Below are positions 42,820-51,192 of a DNA stretch of 64,000 bases, piece by piece; the first letter of the stretch is position 1, and every line of letters starts with the position of its first letter. This DNA comes from Chryseobacterium indoltheticum (GTDB lineage Bacteria > Bacteroidota > Bacteroidia > Flavobacteriales > Weeksellaceae). The stretch is from the NCBI RefSeq assembly GCF_003815915.1, contig NZ_CP033929.1, forward strand, positions 3,844,001-3,908,000, read 5' to 3'. Made by a program: the position numbers and the translations under genes. Below the pieces are notes generated by a model. The model was not told where the DNA came from, made no database searches, and saw only the letters and a list, made by a program, of their open reading frames with translations.

Positions 42820-42870
42820 TCATTTTTTAATTTTTCTTTAAATTTACAGATACAATATAACGCTCTGAAT

Positions 42871-43899
42871 ATGCTGCTCGACTTCAATAATCTCGAAATT
42901 AATAATTTACATCCCGAAACCGATTTCGAGAAAAAAGTAATTTTTTTTCTCAAAGAATGGTTCTCCGAATCTAAAACTGTAAAAGTACAGACTTCAGGTT
43001 CTACAGGCACCCCAAAGATTATTGAGATTGAAAAAGAAAAAATGCTTAATTCGGCAAAAATGACGTGCAATTTTTTAGACTTAAAAAAAGGAGACACTGC
43101 TTTGGTTTGTTTGCCTATAGAATATATTTCAGGGAAAATGATGGTTGTGCGAGCAATTACCCGAAAGCTGAAACTCATTATTTCAGACCCTTCTTTAAAA
43201 CCATTGGAAAATTTAAATGAAAGTATTGACTTCTGTGCAATGACTCCTTTACAGATTGAAAATTCGCTACATAAAATTCATTTCATAAAAAATCTGATTA
43301 TTGGGGGAGCTGCCGTTTCGGAAAGTTTAAAAAGTAAAATACTACAAGCTCTTCAACACTCACACTCTCCTACTCATATTTATGAGACGTATGGAATGTC
43401 TGAAACCCTTTCTCATATTGCTTTAAAGAAAACCTACCCTATTCAGGATCAATATTTCAATGTTTTTGATGATATTGAAATTTCGACGGACGAAAGAAAT
43501 TGTCTGAAAATCTATGCGCCACAACTTAATTCGGAAATATTGCAGACGAATGATTTGGTGGAAATAAAAAACACAAATCAGTTTAGGTTTTTAGGTAGAA
43601 TTGATAACGTGATTAATTCCGGAGGTGCAAAAATATTCCCAGAACAGCTTGAAGCTTTAGTAAAGAAAGAAATTGCAAATGAAGTCGTATTTTTAGGAGT
43701 AAAAGATGAGAGTTTGGGACAGAAATTGATTTTAATTGTTGAAGGATTCGAAAGCGAAAATCTCAAATCTCAAATCTCAAATCTCAAATTTGAAAAATCT
43801 TTTCATAAGCCGAAAGAGATTATTTTTGTGGAAGAAATCCCCAGAACACCGAACGGAAAAGTAAATCGTCTGGAATTAAAAAGTATTTTTGATATTTAG
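42871..43899 (+). CDS. menE: o-Succinylbenzoate-CoA ligase-like AMP-forming enzyme
   Basis: This 342-residue member of the ANL superfamily has the phosphate loop TSGSTGTPKIIE (about residues 47-58), YETYGMSETLSHIA near residue 172 and a C-terminal PRTPNGKVNRLEL with the catalytic lysine. The short length and the lack of a long N-terminal part fit the compact MenE proteins of flavobacteria, which activate o-succinylbenzoate in menaquinone synthesis. Near residue 298 the DNA contains four tandem AAATCTC units (43758-43785). No other men genes are in the window, so the substrate is by family inference. Confidence 0.82.
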   Translation: MLLDFNNLEINNLHPETDFEKKVIFFLKEWFSESKTVKVQTSGSTGTPKIIEIEKEKMLNSAKMTCNFLDLKKGDTALVCLPIEYISGKMMVVRAITRKLKLIISDPSLKPLENLNESIDFCAMTPLQIENSLHKIHFIKNLIIGGAAVSESLKSKILQALQHSHSPTHIYETYGMSETLSHIALKKTYPIQDQYFNVFDDIEISTDERNCLKIYAPQLNSEILQTNDLVEIKNTNQFRFLGRIDNVINSGGAKIFPEQLEALVKKEIANEVVFLGVKDESLGQKLILIVEGFESENLKSQISNLKFEKSFHKPKEIIFVEEIPRTPNGKVNRLELKSIFDI

Positions 43900-43995
43900 T
43901 AATTATTATATTGTATCCGTTTTAACCACCCGTCTTTCGAACTTATTCGAAATCCACCCTCCAAAAGAGGCAATTTGAGTCGTAAAAATATTATT

Positions 43996-44388
43996 ATGAA
44001 AGATTTTTCCAAAGAACTGACTTACAAAACTTCACGAAGCAGCGGTGCAGGCGGACAAAACGTGAATAAAGTAGAAACTGCTGTTACGGTTACCTGGAAA
44101 GTTTCAGATTCTGAATTTTTCAATGATAGGCAGAAAGATCTGATCTCGGAGAAACTGAAAAACAGAATAAATCTGGAAGGATTTTTATTTTTAACGGTTT
44201 CCGAAAGCCGAACGCAACTTCAAAATAAGAAAATTGCCACAGAGAAAATCTTAGAATTGGTGGATAAGGCTTTAATTATTCCAAAATTCAGGACAAAAAC
44301 AAAACCTACAAGATCTTCGGTGGAGAAAAGGATTGAACAGAAAAAACAACATTCCAGTAAAAAGGAAAACCGACGTTTTAAATTTTAG
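43996..44388 (+). CDS. arfB: Alternative ribosome-rescue factor ArfB
   Basis: A 130-residue protein with TSRSSGAGGQNVNKVETAV near the N terminus: the GGQ motif of release factors that hydrolyses peptidyl-tRNA. It ends in a highly basic tail (KTKPTRSSVEKRIEQKKQ) that in ArfB enters the empty mRNA channel of stalled ribosomes. The ATG at 43996 is chosen over an upstream TTG at 43975, because it gives the usual family start just before the catalytic domain. Confidence 0.92.
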   Translation: MKDFSKELTYKTSRSSGAGGQNVNKVETAVTVTWKVSDSEFFNDRQKDLISEKLKNRINLEGFLFLTVSESRTQLQNKKIATEKILELVDKALIIPKFRTKTKPTRSSVEKRIEQKKQHSSKKENRRFKF

Positions 44389-44439
44389 ACGAATTTTGAT
44401 AAAAAAATCCTCTTTGCGTAAGGGATAGCAGAGGAAATC

Positions 44440-44530
44440 CTTTTTGTTTGGGCTGGGAAAAGAAGAGGCAACAAAAAGATTGTAACGAATAGCCCGACCC
44501 GAGCCGTGGGAAAAGCTTTGGCGAGGGATA
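44440..44530 (+). repeat. Dispersed intergenic repeat, forward copy
   Basis: The core AGCCCGACCCGAGCC, a 16-base middle and GGCGAGGGATA (44492-44530) recurs in inverse orientation at 45757-45795. The stretch 44396-44623 otherwise has no gene; a TATCTTTG box at 44600-44607 is a likely -7 element for the next gene. Confidence 0.6.
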
Positions 44531-44623
44531 CGCCCAAATAATATTTTAAAAACTCTGTGAACTTTTCACTTCCAACTTCCCGCTTCCAACATCTTTCATT
44601 ATCTTTGTGAAAATTTAAAAATA

Positions 44624-45595
44624 ATGAGCAAACCGATTACTGAGTTCATAGAAAAATATTATCTGCACTTCAATGCAGCAGCTTTGGTAGACGCATCAAA
44701 AGGATATGTTGCCCACCTGAAAGAAGGCGGGAAAATGATGATTACTTTGGCCGGAGCAATGTCTACCGCTGAATTAGGAAAAATTTTGGCTGAAATGATC
44801 CGTCAGGATAAAGTTGATTTTATTTCTTGTACAGGGGCAAACCTTGAAGAAGATTTGATGAATCTTGTAGCGCATTCTCATTACGAAAGAGTTCCTCATT
44901 ACAGAGATTTGACGGCTCAGGACGAGTGGGATTTGTTGGAAAGAGGCTTAAACAGAGTGACAGATACTTGTATTCCTGAAGAAGAGGCTTTCAGAAGATT
45001 ACAAAAGCATATTGTAGAAATCTGGAAAGATGCTGAAGCTAAAGGTGAAAGATATTTTCCGCATGAATTTATGTACAAAATGATTCTTTCAGGAGTTTTG
45101 GAGCAGTATTACGAGATCCCAAGAGAAAATTCTTGGATGATTGCAGCAGCTGAGAAAAACCTTCCGATTGTCGTTCCGGGATGGGAAGATTCTACCATGG
45201 GTAATATTTTCGCTTCTTACTGCATTAAAGGTGAATTGACGGCTACAACAATGAAATCGGGTATCGAATATATGACGTATCTGGCAGATTGGTACACTAA
45301 AAACTCAGCAGGAAAAGGGGTTGGTTTCTTCCAAATTGGTGGAGGTATCGCAGGAGATTTCCCAATTTGTGTAGTGCCGATGCTGTATCAGGATATGGAG
45401 ATGCATGATATTCCGTTTTGGTCATATTTCTGTCAGATTTCAGATTCTACTACTTCTTACGGTTCTTATTCAGGAGCTGTTCCAAACGAGAAGATCACTT
45501 GGGGGAAACTGGATATCACCACACCGAAATTTATCGTTGAAAGTGATGCTACGATCTGTGCACCATTGATGTTCTCTTACATTTTAGAAAACTAA
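44624..45595 (+). CDS. Deoxyhypusine-synthase-like protein lacking the catalytic lysine
   Basis: This 323-residue protein follows the deoxyhypusine synthase fold: ITLAGAMSTAELGKILAEMI, a FISCTGANLEEDLMNLV segment (NAD-binding region), VPGWEDSTMGNIFASY, and SGAVPNEKITWGKL near the C terminus. In eukaryotic enzymes the spermidine-derived butylamine is carried on a lysine in a GGG-x-x-K motif; here the motif reads GGGIAGDFPI (about residues 240-249), with glycine at the lysine position. Some bacterial homologues act as homospermidine synthases. Bacteria have no eIF5A, so a polyamine role is more likely, but the missing lysine leaves the reaction open. Confidence 0.8.
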   Translation: MSKPITEFIEKYYLHFNAAALVDASKGYVAHLKEGGKMMITLAGAMSTAELGKILAEMIRQDKVDFISCTGANLEEDLMNLVAHSHYERVPHYRDLTAQDEWDLLERGLNRVTDTCIPEEEAFRRLQKHIVEIWKDAEAKGERYFPHEFMYKMILSGVLEQYYEIPRENSWMIAAAEKNLPIVVPGWEDSTMGNIFASYCIKGELTATTMKSGIEYMTYLADWYTKNSAGKGVGFFQIGGGIAGDFPICVVPMLYQDMEMHDIPFWSYFCQISDSTTSYGSYSGAVPNEKITWGKLDITTPKFIVESDATICAPLMFSYILEN

Positions 45596-45640
45596 TAAAA
45601 GCTAACAGGCGAAAGTCTGAAACTTTAAAATTATAGTATA

Positions 45641-45671
45641 AAAAGCGTTCCAAATTTTGGGACGCTTTTTT
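45641..45671 (+). terminator. Terminator after the deoxyhypusine-synthase-like gene
   Basis: AAAAGCGTTCCAAA and TTTGGGACGCTTTTT form a long stem followed by T residues. Confidence 0.85.
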
Positions 45672-45754
45672 ATGCCACGAATGCACGAAAATGTGTTGTT
45701 GTATTCTTGTCTTTCAATGAAAATGCTGTCTATAATTCATACTTTGAATTTGGA

Positions 45755-45860
45755 CGTGTCCCTCGCCAACGCAAACCCTAAGCTCGGGTCGGGCTTCTAC
45801 AGGCTTCACTCCGTTTCGGTGCTTTGCACTGCTCACTGCGCTCGCGCCTTTCATATCCCT
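45755..45860 (-). repeat. Dispersed intergenic repeat, inverted copy
   Basis: TCCCTCGCCAA and GCTCGGGTCGGGC (45757-45795) are the inverse of the core at 44492-44530. It continues into a GC-richer part (CACTGCTCACTGCGCTCGCG) unlike its AT-rich surroundings. An open frame across it is not credible as a gene. Confidence 0.6.
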
Positions 45861-45872
45861 CACGCAGATTTG

Positions 45873-46019
45873 TCAATCTAAAGAATTGGTCAACACGAAA
45901 TAGCGATATGCCAAAATCCCTTTCTGCAACTTGGTAAGTTTCGTTGGATCTTTATCGCTCAGCTTAGGTAAAACAGCTTTATTGATTTTATTTAAAAATC
46001 TGAAAATGGACTTTTTCAT
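45873..46019 (-). CDS. Small basic protein of 48 residues
   Basis: ATG at 46019 to TGA at 45873-45875 encodes MKKSIFRFLNKINKAVLPKL and a C-terminal KLQKGILAYRYFVLTNSLD. The composition (basic, amphipathic helices, aromatic AYRYFV near the end) looks like a genuine small protein. From memory, similar short flavobacterial proteins exist, some of them annotated as SsrA-binding protein, but I cannot confirm this. It is convergent with the deoxyhypusine-synthase-like gene and lies beside the repeat array. Confidence 0.6.
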   Translation of the reverse strand: MKKSIFRFLNKINKAVLPKLSDKDPTKLTKLQKGILAYRYFVLTNSLD

Positions 46020-46083
46020 AACTTTAGATTTAGATACAATGATCATTCAAAAATTATGCAACAGTTATTAGTGGGTTCATAAA

Positions 46084-47606
46084 TAAAATTTTCAAGACAT
46101 CTTTCTTTTCCCCGGCCCTAAAGGGAGGAAATGCACTGAAAATTTCATCAAATTACTCCCTTTAGGGTCGGGGAAAGAATTTTGATGAAATTAGTTAATA
46201 ACCCTGTAATCAGCAGTTTAATTTAGGTCTTTAAATTATAAATGTCCACATTTTTGCAGACATTTATTATTAACCTAAGCCCGGGATAAAAGATTGCGAT
46301 AATAGTTTTTACATCATTAAACACAAAGGTTTCAAAAATAAATTTTCAAGGCATCTTTCTTTTCCCCGGCCCTAAAGGGAGAAAATGCACTGAAAATTTC
46401 ATCAAAATTACTCCCTTTAGGGTTGGGGAAAGAATTTTGATGAAATTTTAATTTAAGCCTTTAAAATAATAAATGTCCACATTTTTGCAGACATTTATTA
46501 TTAACCTAAGCCCGGGATAAAAGATTGCGATAATAGTTTTTACATCATTAAACACAAAGGTTTCAAAAATAAATTTTCAAGGCATCTTTCTTTTCCCCGG
46601 CCCTAAAGGGAGAAAATGCACTGAAAATTTCATCAAAATTACTCCCTTTAGGGTTGGGGAAAGAATTTTGATGAAATTTTAATTTAAGCCTTTAAAATAA
46701 TAAATGTCCACATTTTTGCAGACATTTATTATTAACCTAATGTCGGGATAAAATATTCCAATAATAGTTTTTAAATCACTAAACACAAAGGTTTCAAGAA
46801 AAAATTTTCAAGACATCTTTTTCCCCGGCCCTAAAGGGAGGAAATGCGCTGAACATTTCATCAAAATTACTCCCTTTAGGTTCGGGGAAAGAATTTTGAC
46901 GAAATTAACTCAGCCCTTTAATTTAGGTCTTTAAATTATAAATGTCCACATTTTTGCAGACATTTATTATTAACCTAAGCCCGGGATAAAAGATTGCGAT
47001 AATAGTTTTTACATCATTAAACACAAAGGTTTCAAAAATAAATTTTCAAGGCATCTTTCTTTTCCCCGGCCCTAAAGGGAGAAAATGCACTGAAAATTTC
47101 ATCAAAATTACTCCCTTTAGGGTTGGGGAAAGAATTTTGATGAAATTTTAATTTAAGCCTTTAAAATAATAAATGTCCACATTTTTGCAGACATTTATTA
47201 TTAACCTAATGTCGGGATAAAATATTCCAATAATAGTTTTTAAATCACTAAACACAAAGGTTTCAAGAAAAAATTTTCAAGACATCTTTTTCCCCGGCCC
47301 TAAAGGGAGGAAATGCACTGAAAATTTCATCAAAATTACTCCCTTTAGGGTCGGGGAAAGAATTTTGATGAAATTTTAATTTAAGTCTTTAAAATAATAA
47401 ATATCCACATTACTGTAGACATTTATTATTAACCTAATGTCAGGATAAAAGATTCCGATAATAGTTTTTAAATCATTAAATGCAAAGGTTTCAAGAAAAA
47501 ATTTTCAAGGCATTCTTTTCCCCAACCCTAAAGGGAGAAAATCGCTGAAAATTTCATCAAAATCACTCCCTTTAGGGTTGGGGAAATAATTTTAATGAAA
47601 TTAGTC
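46084..47606. repeat. Array of seven ~231-base tandem repeats with several hairpins per unit
   Basis: Successive unit landmarks (ACACAAAGG or a variant) lie at 46321, 46552, 46783, 47021, 47252 and 47480, giving periods of 231, 231, 238, 231 and 228; a first unit starts near 46084. Each unit holds: (1) arms around CCCTAAAGGGAG and CTCCCTTTAGGG; (2) a 17-base perfect inverted repeat AAAATTTCATCAAAATT / AATTTTGATGAAATTTT enclosing the second of those arms; (3) a 13-base perfect stem AATAATAAATGTC / GACATTTATTATT. Structures 1 and 2 exclude each other. Units are of two subtypes. The array ends at the stop codon of the SDR gene. No open frame is shared among units. Confidence 0.9.
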
Positions 47607-47608
47607 AA

Positions 47609-48400
47609 TTACGAGTTTCCGTACATATTAGATTCTCCGCCATCGATAGCGATTACCTGTCCTGAAACATAACCATTTTCATCACTCAAAAGATAAGCAA
47701 CCAGGCTTCCTACATCTTTAGGATCACCCAATCTTCTGGTCGGGTTTCTTGATGCATACTCTTTTTCAGCAGCTTTAGGATCTGCAGGATTTACCTGATT
47801 AAAAGCTTCAGCAACCATTGGCGTTAAAATCGCACCCGGTGCAATAGCGTTGGTTAAAATATTATCTTTTCCATATTCTAAGGCTGCATTTTTAGTCATT
47901 CCCGCAACAGCATGTTTTGTGGCAACATAAGCAGTTTGATTAAGAACACCTCTGATTCCGCCAACAGAAGCTACATTTACGATTCTTCCGCCACCATTTT
48001 TCTGTAATTCAGGAATTACATATTTCATTCCGTAATACACTCCTAAAAGATTGATATCAATTACTTTTTTGAAAACTTCAATATCATATTCTACCAATGG
48101 AGCCTGTTTTCCTTCAATTCCCGCGTTGTTGTAAAGTCCATCGATTTTCCCGAATTCTTTTACAGTTGCATCAACGTAATTTTTCACATTCTCTTCTACA
48201 GAAACATCTGCAGTAACCGTAAGAAATTTACTTTCAGGGTGCTTTTTTTCTAATTCTGTTTTTGCTTTATGCAAAGCTTCATCATTATAATCTACCAAAG
48301 AAACATCTGCGCCTTTTGAAGCTAAAACATCAGCCGCAGCTAAGCCTAAGCCCATTCCTGCGCCTGTTACAATTATTACTTTTCCTTTTAAATTTGTCAT
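47609..48400 (-). CDS. SDR-family NAD(P)-dependent oxidoreductase
   Basis: This 263-residue short-chain dehydrogenase has the cofactor motif TGAGMGLG (residues 12-19), an acidic residue after strand 2 (LVDYN) that favours NAD, NNAGIEG near residue 90, and the catalytic YVATK near residue 158. The end (VSGQVIAIDGGESNMYG) is typical of classical SDRs. The substrate cannot be told from sequence. Its stop codon directly abuts the tandem repeat array. Confidence 0.92.
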   Translation of the reverse strand: MTNLKGKVIIVTGAGMGLGLAAADVLASKGADVSLVDYNDEALHKAKTELEKKHPESKFLTVTADVSVEENVKNYVDATVKEFGKIDGLYNNAGIEGKQAPLVEYDIEVFKKVIDINLLGVYYGMKYVIPELQKNGGGRIVNVASVGGIRGVLNQTAYVATKHAVAGMTKNAALEYGKDNILTNAIAPGAILTPMVAEAFNQVNPADPKAAEKEYASRNPTRRLGDPKDVGSLVAYLLSDENGYVSGQVIAIDGGESNMYGNS

Positions 48401-48619
48401 GATATTTGATATTTAATTCATTGCTTCAATTTACAACAATAATACCTTTGCGTTTATTGATCTATGATAATATTTTGTTAAACTTTGATTAGCAATATCT
48501 TATAACGGAATAATATTATAGTTAAAAAAACGTTCACCTCTCAAATAACAATTTAATTCATATGCTCATCTGTACAAAACTATAATTTCTTACATTTGAA
48601 TGTCTGTTAAAATCTAAAT

Positions 48620-48916
48620 ATGAACGAAGTTTTCAAGCAGCAAGTGTGGGAAATTACCAAATTAGTTCCAAAAGGAAGAGTGACGAGTTACGGAGCAATA
48701 GCAAAGGCGGTCGGTTTTCCCAATCACTCCCGTCATGTTGGGAAGGCAATGGGTGGCTGTCCTAAAGATGTTCCTGCTCATCGTGTGATTTCAAGTTCGG
48801 GAACTTTATCCGTTCCGGAATTTCAGGTGAAACTGGAAGCAGAAGGAATTGAGGTAGAAAATTTCAGAATAAAAAATTTCAGAAAACTATTTTGGAATCC
48901 TTTAGATGAATTATAA
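48620..48916 (+). CDS. Alkyltransferase-like (ATL) DNA-binding protein
   Basis: This 98-residue protein matches the DNA-binding domain of O6-alkylguanine-DNA alkyltransferases (VPKGRVTSYGAIAKAVGFP, RHVGKAM). The reactive cysteine motif PCHR reads PAHR here (VPAHRVISSSG), which is the hallmark of ATL proteins. These bind O6-alkylguanine lesions without removing the alkyl group and hand them to nucleotide excision repair. Length is normal for the family. Confidence 0.9.
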   Translation: MNEVFKQQVWEITKLVPKGRVTSYGAIAKAVGFPNHSRHVGKAMGGCPKDVPAHRVISSSGTLSVPEFQVKLEAEGIEVENFRIKNFRKLFWNPLDEL

Positions 48917-48938
48917 TCTTATTGTTTTTTAAAGATAA

Positions 48939-48973
48939 AAAATTCAGCGGAGTCAAAGGCTCCGCTGAATTTC
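48939..48973. terminator. Bidirectional terminator between the ATL gene and htpG
   Basis: AAATTCAGCGGAG and CTCCGCTGAATTT form a 13-base perfect stem with flanking A and T runs. It serves both convergent genes. Confidence 0.85.
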
Positions 48974-49025
48974 ACGAATGTTTACTAAAAAAATGTATCA
49001 AAATCTTAAACTTTGATGAATTGCA

Positions 49026-50918
49026 TTACTTCTCCAATTGCTTATAGCTTCTCTGAATAAAGTCTGTCAACTCTTTTCCTTTCAATAGGTTTTGAGAAAG
49101 TTTAGCCAAGTCTAAAGCATGTTTAATTAAGCCTTCTTTGCTTTCTGCATCTTCAGTCTTCAAAATCTGATTGGCAAATTCACTATTAGAATTCACTATC
49201 AGATTATACATTTCAGGGAAACCTCCCATTCCGAACATTCCGCCACCTCCGGTTGCCTGCATATCTTTCATTCTACGCATAAATTCGGGCTGAGTTATCG
49301 TAAACGGAGCATCATTACTATCTAAATCCTCCAGCTGAACAGTGAATTTTTTATCATTAATAGATTCTTCAACATTTTTCTTTAATGATTCTTTTTCAGT
49401 TTCATTTAATTTAGAAATTGCAGGTTCGTCTTTTTTAATCAAGTTATTGATGTGGTCTGCATCTACTCTTGCAAACGAAATCTTCTCTTTTGAAGTTTCC
49501 AATTTTTGAATTAAGTGCGGAACGATTGGCGAATCCAACAATATAACTTCATATCCTTTATCTTTCGCAGACTGAATGTAAGAGTGCTGTTCATCAGCAT
49601 TCGTAGCGTAGAGAATCACCAAATTACCATCTTTATCAGTTTGATTAGCTTTAATTTTTTCTTCTAATTCATTCCAAAGGAAATATTTTCCGTCAGTTGT
49701 TGGATAAAGCGCAAATTTGTCAGACTTTTCGAAGAATTTCTCTTCAGAAATCATTCCGTATTCGATAACGATTTTGATATCGTTCCATTTTTTGTCGTAA
49801 TCTTCACGGTTTTCGTTAATCAACGAAACCATTTTATCAGCCACTTTTTTCGTGATGTAAGAAGAAATTTTCTTCACCGCACCATCAGCTTGTAAATAAG
49901 AACGAGAAACGTTCAACGGAATATCCGGAGAATCGATCACCCCTCTCAACAACATCAAAAAGTCAGGAACAATTCCTTTCACCTCATCCGTTACGAAAAC
50001 CTGATTTTGGTACAACTGAATTTTATCTTTTTCAATATTTAAATTATTTGCCAGTTTCGGGAAATATAAAACCCCTGTCAAGTTGAACGGATAATCAACA
50101 TTCAAATGAATATTAAATAGCGGCTCCTCAAACTGCATTGGATACAATTCGTGGTAGAACGCTTTGTAATCTTCATCTTTTAATTCGCTCGGAGATTTCG
50201 TCCAAGCCGGAGTTGGATTATTAACAATATTATCAACCTCAACAGTTTCTGCAACCGCATCTTCTGCAGCACCTTCAGGCAAAGGAAGCGTTTCAGTTCT
50301 TGTTCCGAATTTAATTGGAACCGGCATAAATTTGTTGTACTTCGTCAACAATTCACGAATTTTTGCATCTTCCAAAAATTCTGTAGAATCTTCTGCGATA
50401 TGAAGGATAATTTCAGTTCCTCTGTCTGTTTTAGCAGTCGTTTCTTCTAAAGTAAATTCAGGACTTCCGTCGCAAATCCAGTGAACAGCTGGCTCATCTT
50501 TAAATGATTTAGAAATAATTTCTACTTTTTCAGCTACCATAAAAGCAGAGTAAAAACCTAAACCAAAGTGCCCGATAATTCCTGAATCTTTAGCCGAATC
50601 TTTATATTTCTCTAAGAATTCTTCAGCTCCGGAAAATGCAACCTGATTGATGTATTTTTCAACCTCTTCAGCCGTCATTCCCAAACCTTGGTCGATGATG
50701 TAAAGTTTTTTGTTTTCCTTATCGATTTTTACCTCAATTTTCGGGTTTCCATAGTCTACTTTTGCTTCACCAATGTTGGTTAAGTGTTTTAATTTTAAAG
50801 TAGCGTCTGTGGCATTTGAAATTAATTCTCTTAAAAATATTTCGTGATCGCTGTATAAAAACTTTTTAATCAACGGAAAAATATTTTCCACCGAAACATT
50901 GATATTTCCTTTTGTCAT
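49026..50918 (-). CDS. htpG: Chaperone protein HtpG (Hsp90)
   Basis: This 630-residue Hsp90 has the GHKL ATPase motifs ELISNATDATLKL (near residue 34), DQGLGMT (near 79) and GHFGLGFYSAFMVA (near 116), a middle domain with SRSYLQAD, and a C-terminal dimerisation part. It folds client proteins in an ATP-dependent cycle in the cytoplasm. Its length is normal. A terminator follows at 48939-48973. Confidence 0.97.
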   Translation of the reverse strand: MTKGNINVSVENIFPLIKKFLYSDHEIFLRELISNATDATLKLKHLTNIGEAKVDYGNPKIEVKIDKENKKLYIIDQGLGMTAEEVEKYINQVAFSGAEEFLEKYKDSAKDSGIIGHFGLGFYSAFMVAEKVEIISKSFKDEPAVHWICDGSPEFTLEETTAKTDRGTEIILHIAEDSTEFLEDAKIRELLTKYNKFMPVPIKFGTRTETLPLPEGAAEDAVAETVEVDNIVNNPTPAWTKSPSELKDEDYKAFYHELYPMQFEEPLFNIHLNVDYPFNLTGVLYFPKLANNLNIEKDKIQLYQNQVFVTDEVKGIVPDFLMLLRGVIDSPDIPLNVSRSYLQADGAVKKISSYITKKVADKMVSLINENREDYDKKWNDIKIVIEYGMISEEKFFEKSDKFALYPTTDGKYFLWNELEEKIKANQTDKDGNLVILYATNADEQHSYIQSAKDKGYEVILLDSPIVPHLIQKLETSKEKISFARVDADHINNLIKKDEPAISKLNETEKESLKKNVEESINDKKFTVQLEDLDSNDAPFTITQPEFMRRMKDMQATGGGGMFGMGGFPEMYNLIVNSNSEFANQILKTEDAESKEGLIKHALDLAKLSQNLLKGKELTDFIQRSYKQLEK

Positions 50919-51046
50919 TGTTATTGATTTTTAAATTATGATTATGTATTCTCAAATAAAATACCATTGAAAAGAAAGTGACAGATTGGCATTTTTACAG
51001 TTCCGGAATGTTTGAATGTCTACAATAAGAAGTAAGCTTTTATTGG

Positions 51047-51119
51047 CTGCGCAGCGACGACCTCTTCGATGCGCAGTCATTACCTGCTCACTGCGCAGTA
51101 TTGATCTCAAAGCTGCGCA
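51047..51119. repeat. 22-base tandem repeat with palindromic TGCGCA core
   Basis: TGCGCA occurs at 51048, 51070, 51092 and 51114, exactly 22 bases apart; the bases between are only loosely conserved. The block is richer in GC than its neighbourhood. It lies between recA (downstream terminator) and the htpG start. Confidence 0.7.
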
Positions 51120-51144
51120 TATTCTATAATCAGTGTGTATCAAT

Positions 51145-51170
51145 AAAAAAAGACAGCCTTTCAGCTGTCT
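51145..51170 (-). terminator. Terminator of recA
   Basis: AGACAGC (51151-51157) pairs with GCTGTCT (51164-51170); on the reverse strand it is followed by six T residues. Confidence 0.85.
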
Positions 51171-51192
51171 TCAGTATTTCAATCGAAACAAA

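Noticed and set aside
42642..43178. 178-residue reverse-strand open frame
   Set aside because: It lies antisense to menE and across tRNA-Gln copy 2, both much better supported.
45657..45881. 74-residue open frame after the deoxyhypusine-synthase-like gene
   Set aside because: It starts inside a terminator and runs through a dispersed repeat; its composition is not protein-like.
46084..47606. The tandem array as a CRISPR
   Set aside because: Units of about 231 bases repeat as a whole; there are no short repeats separated by unique spacers, and no cas genes are near.
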